Assembly (NCBI GenBank): GCA_029641185.1
Contig: JAPWGK010000025.1
Span: forward strand, 496,001-560,000
Reading direction: 5' to 3'
Length of the DNA: 64,000 nucleotides
DNA from: Pseudofabraea citricarpa
Lineage: Eukaryota > Ascomycota > Leotiomycetes > Helotiales > Dermateaceae
The notes beneath the pieces are model-generated. The model saw only the letters and a list, made by a program, of their open reading frames with translations, ran no database searches and was not told where the DNA came from. The translations under genes and the position numbers were made by a program. Below, piece by piece: positions 23,180 to 34,820 of this stretch. Position 1 is the first letter of the stretch; the number at the start of each line of letters is the position of its first letter.

Positions 23180-24003
23180 CGTGACGGTCGCGTGTATTAT
23201 CGTGGTATCGTTATCTCGTTATGATCTTCAGGTCGTGATGGTGTTCCTTGCGAAGGTGATCGATCCTAAGGAGGACGCAAGCACAAGTATGCATGAAGCA
23301 TGGGACCGGATGACCGAGCGAATGTGAACTTTGACGTACAGTACAGCAAGGCAAAGTGAAGGTGGGAGGTACAGGAGGTTGCTCAAGAAGTACAAGGGAT
23401 GTCGTTATCGAGGGAGGGCCTCAGGAGGGCTCGTGTTAGGAAGGCTGGAAGGCTGGAAGCACGCTGGCGCCGCATTGAGCCTGTTCCCAAACGAATCCTG
23501 TCACGCCAAGCCGAGGCAAGGCTCCAGGTTGAAAGGCTCACGAGCTTCCTTTTCTTATCCACATCTGGCCACACCCTTGCCAAAAATCACTATCACGATC
23601 ACGACAGCAGCAGAGTGGGGTGCGATGAGATTATTCGGCTGGTTGAGCCTATCTCTGCATAGCAGTCGTGTGTTGTTCTATCCTCACCGCATGAAGGGAT
23701 TCTTTTTACTGGCCCGGGCAGTATCAGTGAGCCATACATACATTAGGTACATAGCTTTCGGACCCTGATCATTTCTCATCACATAAGACGGCTTATTTAC
23801 TGCGGCTCAGCTGGAACATTAAGCATTCTTTAAAGAGGAGGAAAGTTAGACACCAAGAGCGCCGTGTATAACCCTTTATGTACACAGTATTTCCTACCCG
23901 ATGACTCGGAACTGCTCGAGACAACCGGCAAAAGAGAATCTGGCAATACGATCGCAGCGAGGGCAGGCCCAGCCCATGTAGCAACAGATACCCGGTTGCA
24001 CAT
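23180..24003. other. intergenic region, no supported gene
   Basis: Promoter of the transporter gene and 3' flank of ypt7. A 145-codon plus-strand frame at 23331-23768 overlaps the promoter and shows no motif. Confidence 0.55.
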
Positions 24004-24989
24004 CTAACAAGCGCAGCCATCTCTGTCGTTCTCAATGTGGATGTTGATGGGATCCGAGAAATCCCCGCTGAACTCTTCCGATTCTTCCTGGGCAAGGGCA
24101 TTTCTAGCAATAACTGTGATGCGGTCAGCATGGCTCTGTATTCAGGAACCGAACAATAACACTGACCCTCGAATGCTTGCTCCACGTTGATAGCCTCCTT
24201 GGCACTAGTCTCGAAATAGGGAATAGATCCCTTTGACTGACAGAAAGTCATGGCACGTTTTGAGGAAATCTAGGACACCATCAGTTTCTTATCTCTGCCT
24301 GTGAATTCCATCTCTCCAACTCACCATGCGCTTATTCTCTTCAACATCAATTTTGTTCCCAAGAACGACCTGTAATCGTTTAGCCCAGTGAATTGTCCGT
24401 ATACAATGCGCAACATACGAATGGAAAACTCTCAGGGTCCCGCGGCGATGCCTGAATTAAGAATTCGTCCCTCCAACTATCCAGTGTATCGAAACTCTTT
24501 GAGTTGTTGACATCATAGACCAATACACAACAGTCTGCGCCTCTGTAGAATGCGACCCCTAACGATTGGAATCTTTCCTGCCCAGCCGTATCCCACAACT
24601 GGCAGTGCCGTCAGCTTGTTTTGGCCGTGGTAAATCGTAAAGATGAGCATACCTGCATGGTAACCAGACGATCATCGATCAGAACCTCCTTAGTCAAGAA
24701 ATCCGCCCCGATCGTTGCCTTGTAACTCGCGCTGAACTTCTTGTTAACCTGTCATAACATCAGCCTCATGTATCCCTCTTCTAGATGCTTGTTTCCGCTG
24801 AGATATCGCCAGTAGAGAAACGCTGTCGTAAAAAACGTACATATTGGTTCATCAAACTTGTCTTGCCTACACCGCTGTCGCCCAAGATAATGACCTAGCA
24901 ACGTATCAGCAGAAGTCCTCAAGCAGCACAAGCCTTTGTAAGAGAGCATAATAACAAACCTTGAGCAAGACCTTCTTTCTTGAAGCCAT
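24004..24989 (-). CDS. ypt7: Rab7-family GTPase Ypt7
   Basis: Seven exons: 24989..24960, 24894..24841, 24748..24653, 24598..24419, 24369..24325, 24269..24167, 24113..24004; 205 aa, the normal length for Ypt7. All Rab motifs are visible: P-loop GDSGVGKTS, switch I ATIGADF, switch [29 protein letters not shown] for guanine recognition, ETSAKEA, and a C-terminal CAC double-cysteine prenylation signal. Ypt7 directs homotypic vacuole fusion and late endosome/autophagosome fusion with the vacuole through the HOPS tether. The gene is very intron-dense (six introns of 49-92 nt), all GT-AG. It is divergent from atg16 across 416 bp, placing two autophagy-related genes on one promoter region. Confidence 0.97.
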
Positions 24990-25405
24990 GATCGCAGGAG
25001 ACTGAGAGGAGGCTGGTGTGTGATGCTGCGATAACGATCGAGGGCCTCTCCGCTCGTGAATAATATGTTTCTTCCGCAAATGTTGCAGTGATTGAAATGA
25101 AGTGCTTATCTCCGTTCAAATGACCGTGGTCTGCTATTGGTGCCTAGGGTGCAATGCGTAGAGGGTGGTGTATTGATGTCTAAGATGTCAGTGTCGCTTG
25201 CAAGGGGAGCTCCAGATGACATCCCCTTTCTTATAGCGGCGACGCCGGCGGTCACTTTCAAAACACCACTACCGTACCGTACTTGACGACTTCCTCGCAA
25301 CCTTCTTCCACCCCACTAAGAATCGTCGAGTCTGTGGATTCTAATCTGCGCCTTACCTACCATCCGACATGCGAAATACCCAAGAATATTATCTTGTGGA
25401 CGAAG
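24990..25405. promoter_or_regulatory. divergent promoter of ypt7 and atg16
   Basis: The 416 bp between the opposed start codons must serve both genes. An in-frame ATG at 25283 upstream of the chosen atg16 start would add 41 residues unlike any Atg16 N-terminus, so I treat that part as leader. No sharply defined operator was recognised. Confidence 0.5.
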
Positions 25406-26112
25406 ATGACTTCCTGGCGCGATGAATATGTACAGGCGCTGCAAGAACGGGATGAGCGAGAACAGGGCAGCTACCGGCGACTTGATCCTGAATTTATTGA
25501 AGCATGTAAGTGTCTGCTTCAGCTGTATAATTATGCTCGAAAATCTAATAGGTTGCAGTCACAAAGCTACTAGACCGGGCATCTGCTCTCGAGGCCGAAA
25601 AGGCTGCGAACAGCTCCCCGCCTGAGACAACACCAAAAGACAATGCGCAATCTACACCTGCGAATGAAGGCAATGCCCAACTGAGATCAGATCTGGCCGG
25701 TGCCTTACGCTCTAACGGGCAACTCCAGTCACGAGTGAAAACCGCGGAAACAGAGTTGGTGAGAACAAAGGCACAGAACAAAGCAGATAGCAAGTCGATC
25801 AGAGATCTGAGCAATGAGCGTGCTATACTTGCTCAGAAAGTACGAGATAGGGACGAGGAGATCAGAGGCAAAGCAAAGCTTTTAGATGTATGTTGGGAGA
25901 GACCTTGCATCTCGGCTCAGGCATAGCTCACGGTACTACAGGACGTTCAGGATGAGATGATCTCCCTGAACTTACAGCTCAACATGGCCGAACAACGGTC
26001 CAAGAAACTGGAGAAAGAAAATAAAGAATTAATCGATAGGTGGATGGCTCGCATGGGCGAAGAAGCAGAAGCAATGAACAAAACTCTCCAGGACCCAGCC
26101 AATGGAAAATGA
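25406..26112 (+). CDS. atg16: autophagy protein Atg16
   Basis: Three exons: 25406..25505, 25559..25887, 25942..26112 (199 aa). The N-terminus [17 protein letters not shown] is the Atg5-interacting helix of Atg16, followed by a second short helix ([16 protein letters not shown]). From about residue 80 to the end a continuous coiled coil carries the dimerisation region, ending [19 protein letters not shown]. Atg16 dimerises and holds the Atg12-Atg5 conjugate at the pre-autophagosomal membrane, where the complex acts as E3 for Atg8 lipidation. The length matches fungal Atg16, which lacks the WD40 domain of animal ATG16L. The start was fixed by the conserved first helix rather than by the longest open frame. 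Confidence 0.93.
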
Positions 26113-26321
26113 TTGCATGATTGATGAACGAATCCATTATTCTAGCAGCATTGAAGAGTCTCATGAAACTATGATAGTGTGGGGTATTGTAAGTAAAGTA
26201 CAAAGCATTCTGCTTCCAAAACCAACGCTATGCCGACAATCCAATATTCTAACATCCAATTTCAGCCAAAAACAACAAAAACACGCTTATGCCACCCTGA
26301 CCACACTATTCATCACAAATA

Positions 26322-27872
26322 TCAAGACAACTCAATCATGGATCTCTTTCTGGCAATGAAGTATTGACCAGGAAGTTCGGTCCAGCTCACGCTGTCAGAA
26401 TAGTAATAGCCCTTCTTGATAACGTCTAAGATGTTGACTGGATCATTCGAATTCCGCTTCATGACATGGTCATCCGGGACGAAATTCTTCATGGAGATGA
26501 TTTTGCAGCCATCCTTGAGATCTAAAAAGAGATCAACGAGACTTCGATTCGTCTGTGGTGTGAAGACATGATTGTTGATGAGAATAACATCGGCTCGCTT
26601 CATGGCTTCGTAAATTGGCTTATTCTCTAGGAAATTAGCACCCTCGAGATGCACTTCACCTGGCGCAATACCCCACAGACGGCAACGAGCTTGGAATTCC
26701 TTTTTCTGGGCATTCGCAAGCTCGTAAGCATTCTGCATCATTTCACATCCCCAACTCTCGCAGCCAAACTCCAAAGCTGCTTGGAGAACGACATTGCCAA
26801 CACCTGAGCCAAGATCCACAAATACCTGATCGGATTTGAGCTCGACTTCAGTTAGCAGCTGGTGAACCAGCGGTGCCAAGAGCTCGCCATACACCTCGTC
26901 TGTTCCATTTTTATATTTGCTTAACAACTCGACCTTCGGAGAGACTGTACGATCATAAGCTTGACTAAGAATGCGCTTGACCAAGTTGTAGGGAATATGA
27001 TGCATTAATTGTAGATTTTTTGCAATACTTCCTGCTCGGACAAGGCTGAGGAGATCATTGTTATATTTCTGAACAGCTTGTACGAAATCCTCTGGCGGTG
27101 CCGAACTCAAGTTCTTTGCTTTTGTCAGGAGCCGAATGCTGCCAACGTCTGGATCGAGGAAGGGTTTGGCTTGCTCCGGGGTTAGATAGACTTCCGCGAC
27201 GATCTCTGCGATGTTGATAATCTCCTTAAAGGGGTCGATGTTATCGTTAGCGAGAATGAGCTTGTACCTAGAATCAATCATATCAGCCTTGCCCCAATGT
27301 TATGTTTGCTCTGCATCCACTTACCGTTCCCGCTGGACCAGGCTGGGATATTGCAGTTCTACAGCCATCGCATCAGCCACCTTGCCAGTTACTGCGTACT
27401 TTGACTTGTGCCCATCTTCTTGTATGTCTGCTGCGTGGATCATTCTCAGAGTCGACTCTTTCGCAAACGCCTTCCGTGAACAGATCTGTCTATTCAGGTC
27501 CTGGAAGCCATCCGTATCCCTCCTCTGCCTCTTCTCGTATGAGGCGGGACTGCCAACATCTGCATCATCATCGCTGCTATCGTCGTCGTGCGAGAAGGGG
27601 TTCGCAGGTGAGGTTTGGCGGGAGGGTTTGCGCTTGATTCCAAGCCTTGTGGTACCGCCGCCAGAGGAAGTTGACGATGCTACAGCCTGCTTTCTGGTCG
27701 TCGAAGATGCGCGCGCGGGTTCGTACTTCCGCCGCGCAGCCAGAGCCCGGACTTCCTTCTCTTTGGAAGGCAATGGCTTTGCTTTGGGTGCTTCGGGTAT
27801 GAATTCTTTGCGGATTCGAGGGGCGGCCGGCTTCAGACCAGTGGTGGTCTTTTTGCCCCATAGGCTGTTCAT
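26322..27872 (-). CDS. dot1: histone H3-K79 methyltransferase Dot1
   Basis: Two exons, 27872..27325 and 27267..26322, joined over a 57-nt intron (497 aa). The first 180 residues are basic, Ser-rich and disordered (MNSLWGKKTTTGLKP, an acidic DDDSSDDDAD patch), as in yeast Dot1, where this arm contacts nucleosomal DNA. The catalytic DOT1 fold follows: YGELL..LV (motif D1), the SAM-binding loop DLGSGVG at residues 334-340, ALEFGCESWGCEMM with the acidic ribose ligand, a LEGANFLEN segment, NNHVF and a C-terminal SVSWTELPGQYF strand. The enzyme methylates Lys79 of H3 and influences silencing and DNA repair. It is convergent with atg16, with 209 bp between stop codons. It appears intact. Confidence 0.95.
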
Positions 27873-28249
27873 GGTTTATGCTAGGATTTATGCTATGCTA
27901 TGCGCTATGCGCTATGCAGTGGGAATAAAGAGAGAAAGGAATGGATGCTATTGAGTCATGAAGGAGATCGTGGCGGTTCATAAGGTCGTCAAGCAATGCG
28001 CGGGGTTGTAGGCTGCCTTTGTTTTTGTTTTCTCAGCGGGCGAGGGAAGTAAGAGCGATGGAGTAGTCGGGCGGCGTAAACTCGCTCGCGCAGCCTCCCG
28101 CCAAATCGGGTCGATCCACCCTGCAAGGTACGCCACGTGACATGTGATCTGCCGTCAAATATGCTTCTAGAAGTCCTTTCTTTCTTCGCTGCTGAAACTC
28201 AACTATAAACTCTGTCAGATGCTACTGTAATAAGAAGGCAACCCGAAAG
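27873..28249. other. dot1 promoter / P450 3' flank
   Basis: 377 bp with a short tandem TATGC(G/T)-type run near 27885-27915. No gene is supported. Confidence 0.5.
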
Positions 28250-30059
28250 TCAACGCACAAGCACCCTCAGCCCTTTGTCCGACTCTGGAAATGGAGAAAA
28301 GAAGTCGTGCACCTGCTCGATATCCTCCTCTGTCGTGTCAAAGAGCGTCATGTCAACTCTGCCAAACACATGTGCCAAGGTAAGGTATATTTCTGCATTT
28401 GCCAGGCTGATGTCATTTAGCACAGACGTTCAACCGAGGATGTTGGGGTAGGGTTACTAACTAGGTACCTATGCACGCCCGGGAGCCTCGTCCAAAAGGC
28501 TTCAAGTACGACTGTAGCCCAAGTGGGTTGTCTGAGGATTCAAGCCACCGCTCTGGGATGAAAGAACGTGACGAGGGAAATATGGACTCGTTGTCGTGTA
28601 TTGATTTCTGCGACATACTCACAGGTGTCTACCTCACGTTTCAATTCTACTCTGACATCCCACATGGAAATGTAACTTACTCCAGCGGGCATGGTATAGC
28701 TTTTGTACTTGATATCTTCCTGTGTGTTGACCCGAGGTAAGCGACCCGCAACACTTGTTGATATCCTTTTACCTTCTATTAGCCACTATATACGGAGCCA
28801 AATGTCGTTCTTACCGAAGCCCTTCTTGAACCACAGCAGACTGTTCGGCATTAGTACACTGAGCACGAAATAGACATTCTACATGTCATAAGCTTACCAG
28901 GTAAGGCAGTCTTCGTAGATCGGCCAGTTTCCATGGTTTTCCCCATAGCTGGTCATGCAGCTCATCTCTCAGCTTCTGAGCCTTTTCTGGATTTGCAAGA
29001 AGATGGAAGGTCGTCACTGTCAAGACATTACCAGTCGTCTCGGTACCAGCACCAACAAAAGTACGTGCTTCGACAGCAAGACGTGCGGCGGATTTATCAG
29101 CAGCAGAAAGATCAGGCGCATCCAGCATCTGATGAATGATATTAGGCTTGAGAGAAAAAGACATTACCTTCTTGTCTCCATAAGCTGCCACAATATCATT
29201 AGTACGTCTCACAATGTCCTAGTATTATTGTTAATGCAAGGAGCCGGTTGAGTGAGTTGATGGAACTCACATTGAAGAAATCCAGTACATCGACCCCTAC
29301 AGGGTTCATCAACACCACCAGCCAACGAGGCATAAGATCCATGAGATCCAGCACGACCCCAAAATGCCGATGCCACAGTCCAATCTCTGGGAAATCCCTG
29401 ATGGTTTTCTGAAACCCAGCCGCGAAATCAGGTTGATCAAGCAGGCGGTAAGAGGTATGAAAGCAGAACTGCGTAACGACATCTGTAGCCAACGAACGGA
29501 ATGCATTCGAGAGATTGACAGGCGCACCGGTCCCCTTGAACTCTTCAAGTCTTGAACATAGTTTTAGCACGATGCTATTTAGTTGATCTTCAAAAGCAGC
29601 GACAGATTCGGAAGTGAAATATGCCTGTTGAGCCTTCCTCCTAACACGATGTAGTTCGTGATCCGCAGTTCCGAACGCAGCATCTGAGCTGCCAACAAAC
29701 TTGTAATACCAATGATACTTATCGACGCGCGACGTGATCTTGTACGGCTCATTCCAGTCTGGATCGTCCACATGTATCTCCCAAGGGCTGATACGAACGA
29801 TGGGTCCTGCTCGCAAACGATTAACCCCCAAAATTACTCCTCGCCTTTGAGCGCTTCATCAACTACCGTATTTATTATGCATGTCTGCAATGCACTGCCA
29901 GTACCGGCCTCGTCGCCAGCAATCGTGATACGTTTCCACCCACCCGGTCAGAGCTGCTAGCTTTGGGCCGGGGAAGTGGGCCAGTGGTGATAGGTACAGA
30001 CGATATATTCCAAGTCCTATCAACCATGCCGCCAGGATTGTCGCAAGTATCAAAATCAT
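28250..30059 (-). CDS. cytochrome P450, probably damaged at the last splice junction
   Basis: Exons: 30059..29867, 29806..29271, 29218..28898, 28840..28815, 28753..28681, 28628..28469, then a last exon ending at 28250. An N-terminal membrane anchor (LILATILAAWLIGLGIYRLY) is followed by the Pro-rich hinge HFPGPKLAA, GPIVRISPWEIHV, the I-helix oxygen pocket AGTETTG, the K-helix, RLPRVN, FIPERW and the haem loop FGRGSRACIG with Cys about 435. The C-terminal LANAEIYLTLAHVF (L helix) is also present. It resembles fungal E-class P450s of secondary metabolism. The final intron (donor 28468) reaches its natural acceptor (exon from 28406) one base out of frame; the next AG (exon from 28392) restores the frame but deletes the Gly after Cys and the start of helix L. 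Function is therefore doubtful. Substrate unknown. Confidence 0.82.
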
Positions 30060-30357
30060 CTCAGAAGCAAATCAGGCCGAAGTTGTTGTTTTGGTGTGCT
30101 TGCTTTGCGCATGCATACGTTCAAAGCGATGAAGATGAAGGAGGGGTTCCGTCATCACTGCATCAGGAAGGTACAATTGAGTGCTCGCATCATGTACAAC
30201 TGCAGGACATTAAAGCAGTACATCAAAAACAACAAATAAATGCTGAACTTTCAAGTAATTGATGCCTTATTCATTAATAGTCTCCATTGGGTATTGCTAT
30301 CCAAACGCCATGCCATGCTATCTATCAACTAACTCTCGTCGGCCAGCGGTTCATCCG

Positions 30358-31986
30358 TCACGCTGCGCAATCAGCCAGTTTATACTCATAATACCACGCC
30401 ATAAAAGCAAGAACGACTACAGAAGTCATGAGAGTTGTGAACAAAAGTATACCCATTTCCCAAACCGTAAATTCGGGTTTTCTATGTGCAAAGCCTTGGT
30501 GAGAAAAGCGCCGGCCTAGGGGCTTTGTAATCCAGAAAATTCCCCTGCTGAGGAAAAAGAGTCTCGTGGTAGGGGGGGAATCATTAAAACGAACTAGTTT
30601 GGGATTTGGACATGCAAGGAGTCCCTCGAGATCGCCTCGCAGTTCCTCATGCTTTGCCATTTCAGAGTCATCGGAAGACTCTTGTCTGGAGGTCTGTTGC
30701 GGTGATGCTTGTCCACTGCTCTTGGTAGTCGGGAGACGAGATCCTTCTCTTTTCTTGACAAGCCGTTCTTGCGTGAGTTGCACACTGTCTCGGCTCGACA
30801 TCAACGGACGCGAGTCGTCCGCCTTCTTAGATAGGATATCCGACTGAGTGCCACAAACATCGTCCAACTCGCTGACCATCTCAACCATGAATTTGAAGAT
30901 ATCTTGAGCCTCAGCAACAATCTCCTCTCTCTCGCCTGGTGTTAAAAGAGGCTCGGCTTCGGTCAGTCTTCGCTTGAATTCCCTTTTGATGTCCTCGCCA
31001 TCTTCGTCGCCCGAAAAATTGAAGAACTGAAACCCAGCAACATTCTTGCTGGTACTGTTGGAGCGAGTTCTGATGCGCATTTCTGACCGGGTGCTCGACC
31101 GCGATTTTCGGGTTTCAAAAGGATCAAAGCTATCCGATTTGGAAGATGGGCGTCTGCCTTCATTCATGGTAGTGATAGCATAGGGTCGAACGGGAGACGA
31201 CTCCCTCATCCAGAAGTCTCCTTCTGGACCAGCTGCGGCTTGCAAGGTAGCACGGATATATCTCCCACCAGAGAATATAGCCATGTAAAGTACCCATGCA
31301 TATGCTAGCAAGACATGCGGATTCTTCTCCACCGACTTCTTAGTGTGAGCTATAAAAGCTGCCAGCTTTCCATTGTCTGATACGGCATCAATAGACTCAT
31401 CAATCTGGTGCTCGGGTGTACCCGTCAAAGTGCGAATATCTGCTCTTAACCGACCAGCCCTTAGCAGCCCAGGGAGGCGAAGGTGTGAAAGAATCGAGTG
31501 GGTGCGTGAGCAGACTTCGGGGCAGTGAAGGAGGGTAGATGCCTCAGTGTCGGGTAGATTTGATAGGATTGGTAGACTGTTCGAATCGAGGAACGGCGCG
31601 CCTGGATCACAACCATCAAAACAAGATGAGGCCCGGTGCCTGCAAGGTCTGATTTTGTTCTCCTCGGATTCGCATATTGGGAGATGAGGGGTATCGATGA
31701 TGGCTTGCCATAGAGATTCGAACGTTATGTAGATGGGGGCAATGTGCAGGATGCCTGAGACGTAGATGGATGGGTTCGTGGTATGCGGCGGAAGTGCCAA
31801 TGGAAGGCGCGTGAGGATCGATCGATTCAAGACTGTGTGAATCGGCCGGGTAGCGATATTGACTGCAAAAGGTTAGCTTTTCTTCCTTGGAGTGAGCCGC
31901 GGGTCTTTACTTTGTTCCGACAAGGAGTAAGGGCCATTTGAGGGAGACGGTATAGGAGACGGCGTGGGTGCTTCAGGATTCGCCAT
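30358..31986 (-). CDS. hmx1: haem oxygenase with C-terminal membrane anchor
   Basis: Two exons, 31986..31911 and 31862..30358, across a 48-nt intron (526 aa). The haem-oxygenase fold is indicated by INIATRPIHTVLNRSILTR with the proximal His, RLPLALPP, LLRAGRLRADI, and the distal helix block HVLLAYAWVLYMAIFSGGRYI. An insertion rich in Ser/Arg follows (about 235-290), then an acidic region, and a single hydrophobic C-terminal anchor (WEMGILLFTTLMTSVVVLAFMAW). Haem oxygenase opens haem to biliverdin, CO and iron at the ER membrane and supports iron recycling. The fungal protein is longer than yeast Hmx1, a common state in filamentous fungi. Its 3' end lies 298 bp from the P450 start codon; both genes point the same way. 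Confidence 0.88.
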
Positions 31987-34015
31987 GGTTGCCAAACATT
32001 CTTTGTTCTCTAGAAACACAAGCTATGGCTGAAGCTCTGCGGACAATAGAAAAGGTGATTCCAGTAGGGCGCGAAGAAAAGAATGCCGGCAGGTGGGAGA
32101 AAGTTGGAAATGCGGCGTTGGGTCTCGAGTATGGCGTTTGAATTATTGGTGACTATTCCCTGGCCATGCGACAAGCGGAAAGCATATATGCGGTATGGTA
32201 GAGACTAGGGAGAGAATCTACCTGGCTCCAGGGTCAAAGCAGCCGTGAAGGCAATAGAAGCTGAGTACACAGAGGGGCGGATAATGATGTGGTAGGAGAG
32301 GTGGAGGGTAGGAAGAAATGAAAGAAGAAGAGTTGCGAAGTTGTGGATGTTTACCTACCAGCTAGCTACTGTACTTGCTCAAGTCTCCTAGATCGGCTTG
32401 ATTGCTTATCGATGTGGAGACGCAAATTGCGTCACGAGTACCATCGTCACTGCACCGAGCGTTCTGCATGGATGATTTGCAGGTGCCGGTGATGCTTGTT
32501 GGGAAGACGCGTGCGAGGATGATGGTGCTCTCTCACGATCATGGGTTCGGGTTTCTGTTTACAGGTAGAACTACTGGCAAGTGATGTGTGTGGTTACACG
32601 AGTAGATAGAGTTGCGGCACGTGTGGCGGCACCGCATTTCCAGAAATCCCATGGTGAGGATCAGCGTCACTGTGGATCGGCTCGAGGCTTAGGATTGGGA
32701 TCAGCATCACTAATCAGAAATGGAGGATAAACATCGTCTCGAACATTGAGAGTTGTTTGATCCGTGGTTTCAAAGTATATCTTCATTCGACTGTAACCAG
32801 GCAAGTGCGCTGGTTTGTATTAGTAAACGACAAACCGCTCTTGAAAAGGTCATGCTCATTAAACGCCTCGGCGTCACTTGATCATCCGTTCGCTCGCTTA
32901 CCACCTTCACCTTGACCTTGACCTTCACAACCCTGTTTCAACGTGTATTTTCGTACTCGTTATTGGTAACCGTGCTTGTCAAGCAGTTCAAAAGCGGTAC
33001 CAGAAACATTGGGAATTTGGGGGAGAGTAGCATCAGACCAACAACCATAAAGAGCAAGGTAAACCCCCGCCTCGTCACGGGGTTTAGCAAGCAGCCCGGG
33101 TCGTTAGCTGGCCAACACAGACTTGACACAAGCCAGCTATTAATACCCTCTGACCCTTGATTCCGCCTGGCAGGTTGTGCCGATAGAACCATCAGAGCCA
33201 CCAACCAGCTTGGTAAACGAATGCTTTTGACTTGTCCTAATCCTCCCTTGGCAGGTCTCAACGAGGCGTGGAGAAGTTGACAAATGCTTGGCTCGGTTGC
33301 AAATGTGCTTCATCTGGCACCCTCTCGCCAGATGTGCGCTTGGCGGAAAGTGCAAACGGACAGGAGCTCGGCTTGACTTCCTTATCCCATCCTTTTGTTT
33401 GATCTCTAAAGCATCGTCGGCACTCTTGGTCTGATCAGAGTATAGATGACATGCTGGGCAGAGCTTGACCATGTTGTGTAGAATGCCTGCTCTTAGTTGA
33501 GAAAAGGAAGAGAGAAAAGGAAGAGAGAAAAGGAAGAGAGAAAAGGAAGAGAGAGAAAGCACTTAGACAAGTAGCTAAGAACACGCTCTCGAATCACCTG
33601 TGAGGAAGATCTTCCAGAATGATCGCCTCTCATCACTCCGCTGTTTCTTGCTCTACCCCCTCTACAGTACCATGAAACGATCAGCATCGCATTCCGGGGT
33701 AAGTCGGCACGCTCGCTCCAAGCTGGAGATCTTTCAGACAAGTAGCTGAGGGCTGGCTCTGGTATCATCATGATACAATCTCATGTTTCTCCCAGCTGCT
33801 TGCGGGAAAAGCACGAGATATGCTCTCTGGTCTTCTGTTGCCGCTGAAGCTATTCATAGCCAGCCCAATAAGGACATTAGGAGGCACGCCGGAACTCCCT
33901 CAGTTGTGAATATAAAGCTGCCCTCGACCGCCGCCGTCTATTCGTGCCATATCTTGTACCATCCCTTCAACTACTACTACAATATCAGCTTCTTTGATTC
34001 TATCCCTTCTTCACT
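31987..34015. other. 2-kb intergenic region with a 13-bp tandem repeat
   Basis: No supported gene. It holds the haem oxygenase promoter and the promoter of the secreted cytochrome. Pyrimidine-rich blocks and the tandem array at 33501-33552 are the only distinct structures. Confidence 0.55.
33501..33552. repeat. tandem repeat, 4 copies of GAAAAGGAAGAGA
   Basis: Four perfect 13-bp copies head to tail, a purine-only stretch on the plus strand. It is about 460 bp upstream of the cytochrome start codon. Confidence 0.9.
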
Positions 34016-34820
34016 ATGCTCAACCTCCTTGCTCTTGCTACTATAGCATTTCCTCTCCTCGGTGCAAATGCACAGGTCACCGCACCCTTCACAGATCCTC
34101 TTACGGGGATTGAATTCCAGCGCTTCTTTGGCGCGAGGACAAGCTTTGCCTTTGGAATTGCGCTGCCAGAAAACCCAACCACTGATTTCATAGGTCAGAT
34201 GTCAGGCCCGATGCCCAATGGAGCGGGTTGGGGTGGCATCTCTTTGGCTGACGATATGGTTGGCCCCTTACTACTCGCCGCTTGGCCTGATGGAGATACT
34301 GTTGTTTCCTCTTTTCGTCTTGCTCAAGATGAGGATAACTCACCTCCAGTAGCGACGGGGAACTTCAGCGTGACGGCCATACCGGCTGGAACAGTCGTCA
34401 ACAGCACCCACATGACATTCACCTTCCTGTGTCAGAACTGCATCGACTCTAGCCTAGGCTTCTCAGCGAGCAGTACCAACGGGAACTTCGAGATGGGATG
34501 GGCGCTTGCCAGTACAGCTGTTTCCAACCCTGCGGACCCTGCAGCCATCCTATCGTTTCACGACAGTGGTAAGATCAACTACACCATCTCCTAGGTGCCG
34601 AAGCTAATGGACTTGAACAGGATTCGACTCATTCGATGCTCAGCTGAGTCAGGCAAGGAACGCTAAGTTTGGCGAATGGGCTCTCCTTGCGGGAGTAACG
34701 TCGAATGGCTCGACAACACCACCACCCGTTGCCCCACCTGGAACCGGCACACAGTTCGGAGAAGGTGGGGAGGATGAGGATGATGATGATGAGAACGAAG
34801 CAGCAGAGGACGATGATTGA
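34016..34820 (+). CDS. secreted CDH-type cytochrome b domain protein (AA8-like)
   Basis: Two exons, 34016..34568 and 34621..34820 (250 aa), intron of 52 nt. It has a signal peptide (LNLLALATIAFPLLGANA), then a cellobiose-dehydrogenase-type cytochrome fold: FTDPLTGIEFQRFF, FIGQMSGPMPNGAGWGGISL (Met region for haem ligation), MVGPLLLAAWP, paired Cys in FLCQNC, and FHDSGGFDSFDAQL, whose His can be the second ligand. The domain binds one haem b and passes electrons to partner oxidoreductases such as lytic polysaccharide monooxygenases. There is no flavin domain or transmembrane anchor. Instead the C-terminus is a Pro/Gly linker ending in an acidic DEDDDDENE tail, which is unusual. Confidence 0.85.

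Noticed and set aside
25283..25405. Upstream in-frame ATG of atg16
   Set aside because: Would add 41 residues without similarity to Atg16, while the Atg5-binding helix begins right after the later ATG.
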